Assembly: GCA_015680685.1 (NCBI GenBank)
Contig: MNCI01030945.1
Span: 223,420-287,419, forward strand
DNA from: Gnetum montanum
Lineage: Eukaryota > Streptophyta > Gnetopsida > Gnetales > Gnetaceae
DNA length: 64,000 nucleotides
Direction of reading: 5' to 3'
The translations under genes were made by a program, and so were the position numbers. Under the pieces are notes generated by a model. The model was given only the letters and a program-made list of their open reading frames with translations, was not told the origin of the DNA and did not search any database. Each line of letters begins with the position of its first letter. The first letter of the stretch is position 1. Positions 59,817-64,000 of this stretch are shown piece by piece.

Positions 59817-60600
59817 TTTAACTCTTTCACTGTATGTACCACCAAGACATTTAACCGACATCATGCTTTGGTAAAACTTACGTAGAATATGAATGTGACT
59901 TAAATTGGCAACTTCTTACTTACAAATACCTGACAATGAAAGAATTGATTAAACCATGTCGTGAGATCAAATTTTATTTGAGTCACTATCATGTCAAAGC
60001 TTCAATTCCAACGACCTTTTTAACTTATTAGTACAAAAGGTTACATAACGTGTGGACGAACATAGTGTAGAACTTGTGGGTTTCGTTCTTCTAAATCCCG
60101 AGCTCTTAGGGCTTAGAACAAAGGTTACACAATCACTATAAGATATTTGGTCATATTAATTGACCGGGTGAGCAATTGGCATAGGATATTTGGTCACATA
60201 ATTGAGGGGGTGGCGCTTGGTCATGACTGAACAGTTGATGTAACGGTTTAGGATAACGCAATCCGGGTTGTGGTCCATGGTTTTTACGTGCTTCCCTCTT
60301 GGAAATATTGTTTACATACATGGAAACCTAAAATCAAAAATATTTTACAAGAGAGGAGCATATCTTAAATGGCAGCATTGCAGATGCGGCCATAGCATAG
60401 CATTATATATGGATAATTACAATTTTATTCAAATTCTACCTCGTCTGTCACCCATTACAAAGGAAAATCAGTGTGCGAAGGATTTCGAAATTTCGAGAAT
60501 GAATTTTGCTTGGCCGTCAAAATGCGGTGACAAAATCCGGCGCGGCCAGAGGCTCGCGAAGGCTTGAAGATAACATTATTAGGAGTCCGATTTTTTAAAT

Positions 60601-61377
60601 CCGAGTAGGGCGAAGGCTTAGGCTTAGTCACATTGCATGATACAAAAAATCGGCCACGTGTCGTCTACTGGCCGTGGCCGTGGCGGTGCCGGCAACCCAG
60701 GCAGTAACTTAACCTTATCCACCAAGTAAAATAGCGATACAAACTGCGGGTAAAAAAAAGTTAACGAAGCTTCTTTCTTCCTGCCTGCCTGCCTTGCTTC
60801 TCGCCTTCGGGCATATGCGGTCGCTTTGTGTGTGAAAACCAATTGTTTAAGTTTACTGCATATTCCGTGGCCGAAGGAGACCACGTAACTAGTAATCAGC
60901 GGCTGGGTAGGACCCACCTGCCGGGTGTGGGCCGACGAGGTTACTGAATCTTCAGGAAGGCGGGCCCACCGCACAGCAACGGTTTTCGCCGAACGTGAAG
61001 GCAAAGGCGAAGGCAAGTGCAAGCATAAGGGAATATCCGTAGCCGGCACCGCCACGTGTCCTCCAGGATGGAAAGTCCAGCGAGCGGGCCCCACGCCCCC
61101 GGGCGCCAAAAAGTAAATGTTTCATGATTCGCCCGGTGGAAGGGGCCGCGTAAATTCCGTGGAAGTGGCAGTTTACCCCGGCGCCGCGCTATTTATATGG
61201 ATGCGAGCAGGTCTCAGCCTGGGCTTAGTTTTAAGCCACGAGAAGCGGCTCACCCTCAGCCAGCAACAAGGGAGGAGCTCTTCTTCTTCTTCTTCTGCTT
61301 TTTCCCCTCTTCTTCTGCTTCCTTTCGAGCACGGAATCTGAGATTTGAATCGTGAAATCGATCGATTCTTCTGAGTG
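60601..61377 (+). promoter_or_regulatory. Promoter and 5' leader of the PB1 gene
   Basis: GC-rich compared with the rest of the window. Two G-box/ABRE-like elements, CCACGTGTC, contain CACGTG at 60655-60660 and 61053-61058, and CCACGTAAC lies near 60880. A TATA-like CTATTTATATGG is at 61189-61200, which would place the transcription start near 61225. The leader holds a (CTT)n run (61280-61300) and no ATG before the start codon at 61378. ABA or light responsiveness is suggested by the motifs only. The 161-codon minus-strand frame here is not supported as a gene. Confidence 0.6.
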
Positions 61378-62707
61378 ATGTCGTACACCGAGGAGTCTGA
61401 TGATCAGTCGTCTGTGAAATCTGACGAGAGCCCGTCGTTGAACCGCGTGAAGTTCCTGTGTAGCTACGGCGGCAGAATCGTTCCTCGTGGCAAGGACGGA
61501 CGTCTCCGTTACATCGGCGGTGTTACCAGAGTCGTCGCTGCTTCCAGAGCCATTTCCTTTCAAGGTTTGCGTTTTGGCTTACGATTTTGTGTTGTTCTCT
61601 CTGTATTACTGTTCCACAGGTTCGCTTCATACCTAGGTTTTTATTCTTTTTATGTTTGCTCCCGTTTTGTGCCGGGATTTGGCCCCTTTTTTGTGTGTAT
61701 TTTACCCGTGGATGTTAGTTATGGTTTTTTTTTATCGTTTTATTTTAAATTCCTTGTGCTAATTCGCATTTATTCGTTTTGCATTTTTTGTGGTTATTGT
61801 TGCTGTGTTAATGTAATTTGTTTAACTTGTCTTTTCCATTGACTTTTGTTGTTCTAATTGTTCATATTTCGGTTTTTTCGTCAATTTTTCTGTATTTCGT
61901 TTCCTGTGTTTTATTGTTATGATTTATTGTATGGATTATGTTCTGTATGTTTTATTTGACGTCTTTGCGAGGTTTGTGTTTTGTAAGCGCGATCGTTCCA
62001 TGTTTTGTATGATTTTTTCCCTTCCTGGCGTATGTTACTTTTCAAATTTGTTGTGATAAGGATAATTTTCATTTCTGTTAATTTTATGTTATTAGGGTTT
62101 CATTTACAGGATCTGAACAAACCCTTGTTTGTTTGTAGATCTTCTGCTGAAGCTGGAGAAAGTACTCTGCAACACGGTATTGCTAAAGTGTCAATTGCCG
62201 ACAGAGGATCTGGACGCGCTGGTCTCCATCAAATCCGATGAGGATTTAGAGAACTTGCTGGAAGAATACGACAAGATAGGCGCTGCTAGGGGCAAGCTGA
62301 AGGTGCGCGCGTTTTTGTACCCGTCGAGTCCCAGATTTCTAGTGGAGACCTGCGAAGTTCCTCATTCTTCTGGCGATTCATCTGGGGGCTCATCATCGAA
62401 GAGCGCTGTTACAGAAACTTCCAGTCCGCCGAAGCGGGAGCTGTCGGATATCGTCGCGAGGAAGTTTCTACAATGGAATCAGGGATCATCGGCGCGGCAT
62501 CATCGGCACAGGCAATGCCACAGTTCTCTGCATGGCACGCAAACCCAGGGCCACAACGCATCTCCTCCTCTTGTTCATCCTTCGAGAGTTTTCATGCGCC
62601 ACGGCGCTCCGGTAGGGGTTCGTGTCAACAACGCCTATGCCTACAGGAACAGCTCTGGTCACCATGACATTTATGCTTCTCCACAAAATTTCGTCCTTCA
62701 GCACTAG
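61378..62707 (+). CDS. PB1 domain-containing protein (two exons)
   Basis: Coding parts 61378-61564 and 62139-62707 give 251 residues and a TAG stop. The PB1 domain spans about residues 23-117. It opens with VKFLCSYGGRIVPRGKDGRL (Lys25, the basic-cluster side) and RYIGGVTRVV, then ISFQDLLLKL across the splice site. The acidic OPCA-type motif LDALVSIKSDEDLENLLEEY lies at residues 87-106. The C-terminal half is low complexity: Ser/Gly runs, then His/Arg/Gln/Asn-rich, without a known domain. PB1 domains pair with other PB1 domains, basic face to acidic face; this protein has both kinds of motif, so it could oligomerise. Plants have many short proteins of this kind, with roles mostly unknown. There is no signal peptide or membrane segment. 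The ATG is the first after the TATA box. It is the only intact gene here. Confidence 0.9.
61565..62138 (+). other. Phase-1 intron of the PB1 gene
   Basis: 574 bp, T-rich. Donor CAAG/GTTTGC at 61564/61565, acceptor TTTGTTTGTAG/ATC at 62138/62139. Splicing joins Gln62 to Asp63 and keeps the PB1 domain in frame. An alternative acceptor at 62109 (TTTACAG) would lead to a stop within ten codons. The domain-wide match to plant PB1 proteins across the junction supports this intron. Confidence 0.9.
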
Positions 62708-64000
62708 TGAAAGGGCCTGAAGTCTTTAGTTGTCCGTGTTTTTTTCCAGGGCATTGTGTCTATATGTTTTTCCACTCACCACTTTGTCTGGAGCCTTTAA
62801 ACCATTAAATATTTCAGTTTGCACACTCATCTCGTAAGAGATTCCATATATTTATTGTCGTCCAAATTTTCCTCCAGTAGAGCTGCCTGTGGTTGGTTTT
62901 CTGGGGATCGTCTCCGTTGTCCTCTCGTAACGGCGTTCGGGTTTCGAAGATCAGGTTCTTTTTGATACCGTCCACCGCTACGAGACCATTCCAAAAGTAT
63001 CCATTTTTCATACCTGGTCGCTTTGTTAGATCACCACAAAATTTTGGCCCGCATGGTGATCTCGTGATCATTCATTATTCATTTTATTTAACAAATAAAA
63101 CAGGAAGAGATCATGTACAGCCTCAAGAGTCGATAACCTTATCCTCTTCCATTTGTTCAGACTTCGTCCTAGGAGGACTGTTTTTGTGTAAATTGTGTCT
63201 CATCATCACCACATTTGAACGCATCCGTGAGGGGATAATGCCATGTCTCCACACCGAGGTGTTTTGTTTTGTTGGGACATCATTTTTGTACAGAAATTTT
63301 ACATGGATAACAGAATTTTACATTTCATATCAGCATGAAAATGCTTTGAGCTTTTTACTACTGTATCTTTCTGTGTTATTTGTACACTTGAGGTCGACAT
63401 GCTGCATATCCTGAAATTGGTACTTTCAGGTTTTTTTGTACTGTACACCAACATCTACATGAGGTGATTTTGTACCATCTGTTTCAAAGCTACGGACAAG
63501 GCTTTTCATTAGTGTTGGTTTTGACCGCCGAGTAGCCGACGACCCATGGAAGAACATTTAGTAGTCTTGACGTTTTTCTCTAGAAGTTGGAGATTTTACG
63601 TTTTTTTTTTGTTGGGCATTTCGTTGCATTCGGATTTTTGTTGCCCTAAGAATCTGCGTTCATCTTGTATCATTTGCCTTATATTCGAGATTATGTATAC
63701 GGTCGTTCTGACATTCATTTGGTTAGAAGTTTTAAGTTAGCTTTATCGTTACATGCTGGATCTGTTAGAAGTTTAATTCCATAATATCTGTACCATCTTG
63801 CTGTTGAAGTGAGTTAAATTTATCAGTGACGTTCTTCATGCATTCTTTGTTACATACTGATTTAAGAATTACAGTATATTGGTTTGTTCGAATGCCAAAT
63901 AAGAAATCTGTTGTCCATGTTATGTTCAAAATGTTTTACTTCAAGACCTTATCTTTGAGACTGGTTTCCATTGTTGCTGACTTATTATTAAACTTAAATA
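62708..64000 (+). other. 3' UTR and downstream region of the PB1 gene
   Basis: T-rich sequence. A poly(A) signal AATAAA lies at 63094-63099, about 390 bases after the stop. No further gene is seen to 64000. The 173-codon frame at 62893-63414 overlaps the presumed 3' UTR, lacks any recognisable domain and is not accepted. Confidence 0.5.

Larger units (their letters stand above)
57768..60600. other. Gene-free AT-rich stretch
   Basis: No convincing ORF on either strand. It holds two copies of an old repeat (58822-58965 and 59058-59200), a SINE-like unit (59742-59816) and a short (CG)(CA)n run at 57925-57941. It separates the retrotransposon nest from the PB1 gene. The composition turns GC-richer from about 60450. 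Confidence 0.6.

Noticed and set aside
60624-61109. 161-codon minus-strand frame upstream of the PB1 gene
   Set aside because: GC-rich sequence gives long chance frames; no domain is recognisable and it overlaps the promoter elements.
61375-61842. Unspliced 155-codon frame of the PB1 gene
   Set aside because: It runs into the intron. Splicing at 61564/62139 restores a complete PB1 domain. It begins at GTG, while the first ATG is at 61378.
62893-63414. 173-codon plus-strand frame after the PB1 stop
   Set aside because: It lies in the presumed 3' UTR over the poly(A) signal and has no recognisable domain.

Overview
This window looks like plant nuclear DNA from a large, retrotransposon-rich genome. 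The evidence is a spliced PB1-domain gene of the land-plant type, decayed Ty3/gypsy elements with Athila/Tat-like pol motifs, a tRNA-Asp-type primer binding site and tRNA-derived SINE-like repeats. The heavy decay and nesting would suit a gymnosperm, but nothing seen here proves that. The only host gene I can support is near the right end, at 61378-62707. There are no prokaryotic features.

Most of 1-57767 is one Ty3/gypsy family, nested many times on both strands. By comparing copies within the window I infer this layout, in sense: LTR (TGATGAG...CTCATCA, about 0.85-0.9 kb) - PBS - gag - protease - RT - RNase H - integrase - a non-coding spacer of 1-2 kb with a strongly conserved block - a short TATA-bearing segment - a long, partly coiled-coil ORF in the env position - polypurine tract - LTR. 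All coding regions carry stops and frameshifts, so they are listed as pseudogenes. Boundaries between domains were read by eye and are approximate to tens of bases.

Layout: copy E1 (+, 1-10149, starts left of the window) ends in its 3' LTR and abuts E2 (-, 10150-17663). E2 sits in an LTR of E6 (-, 17664-20385, env-position ORF fragment). E3 (+, 20386-24867) holds two partial pol copies. E8 (-, 24868-30490) is a gag-only derivative. E7 (+, 30491-38105) keeps the spacer and env-position ORF and carries two foreign insertions. E4 (-, 38106-42180) is a deletion derivative containing a 469-base assembly gap. Three nested LTR 3' ends follow (42181-43193), then a gene-free stretch rich in SINE-like units (43194-46571). 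E5 (-, 46572-57767) is the best preserved: both LTRs, a PBS, a near-perfect target-site duplication, and two solo LTRs nested inside it. 57768-60600 is old AT-rich DNA with two paralogues of the E5 insertion site.

The most interesting observations concern the retrotransposon family. A second TATA-bearing segment precedes the env-position ORF in three copies. In E1 its short repeats resemble those in the same element's U3, suggesting an internal promoter. The repeats upstream of the TATA box differ from one LTR copy to another while R and U5 stay alike. A non-coding block in the pol-3' spacer is better conserved than any coding part. Two copies (E5, E8) share the same replacement of protease and loss of RT-RNase H-integrase, which marks a gag-only non-autonomous subfamily.
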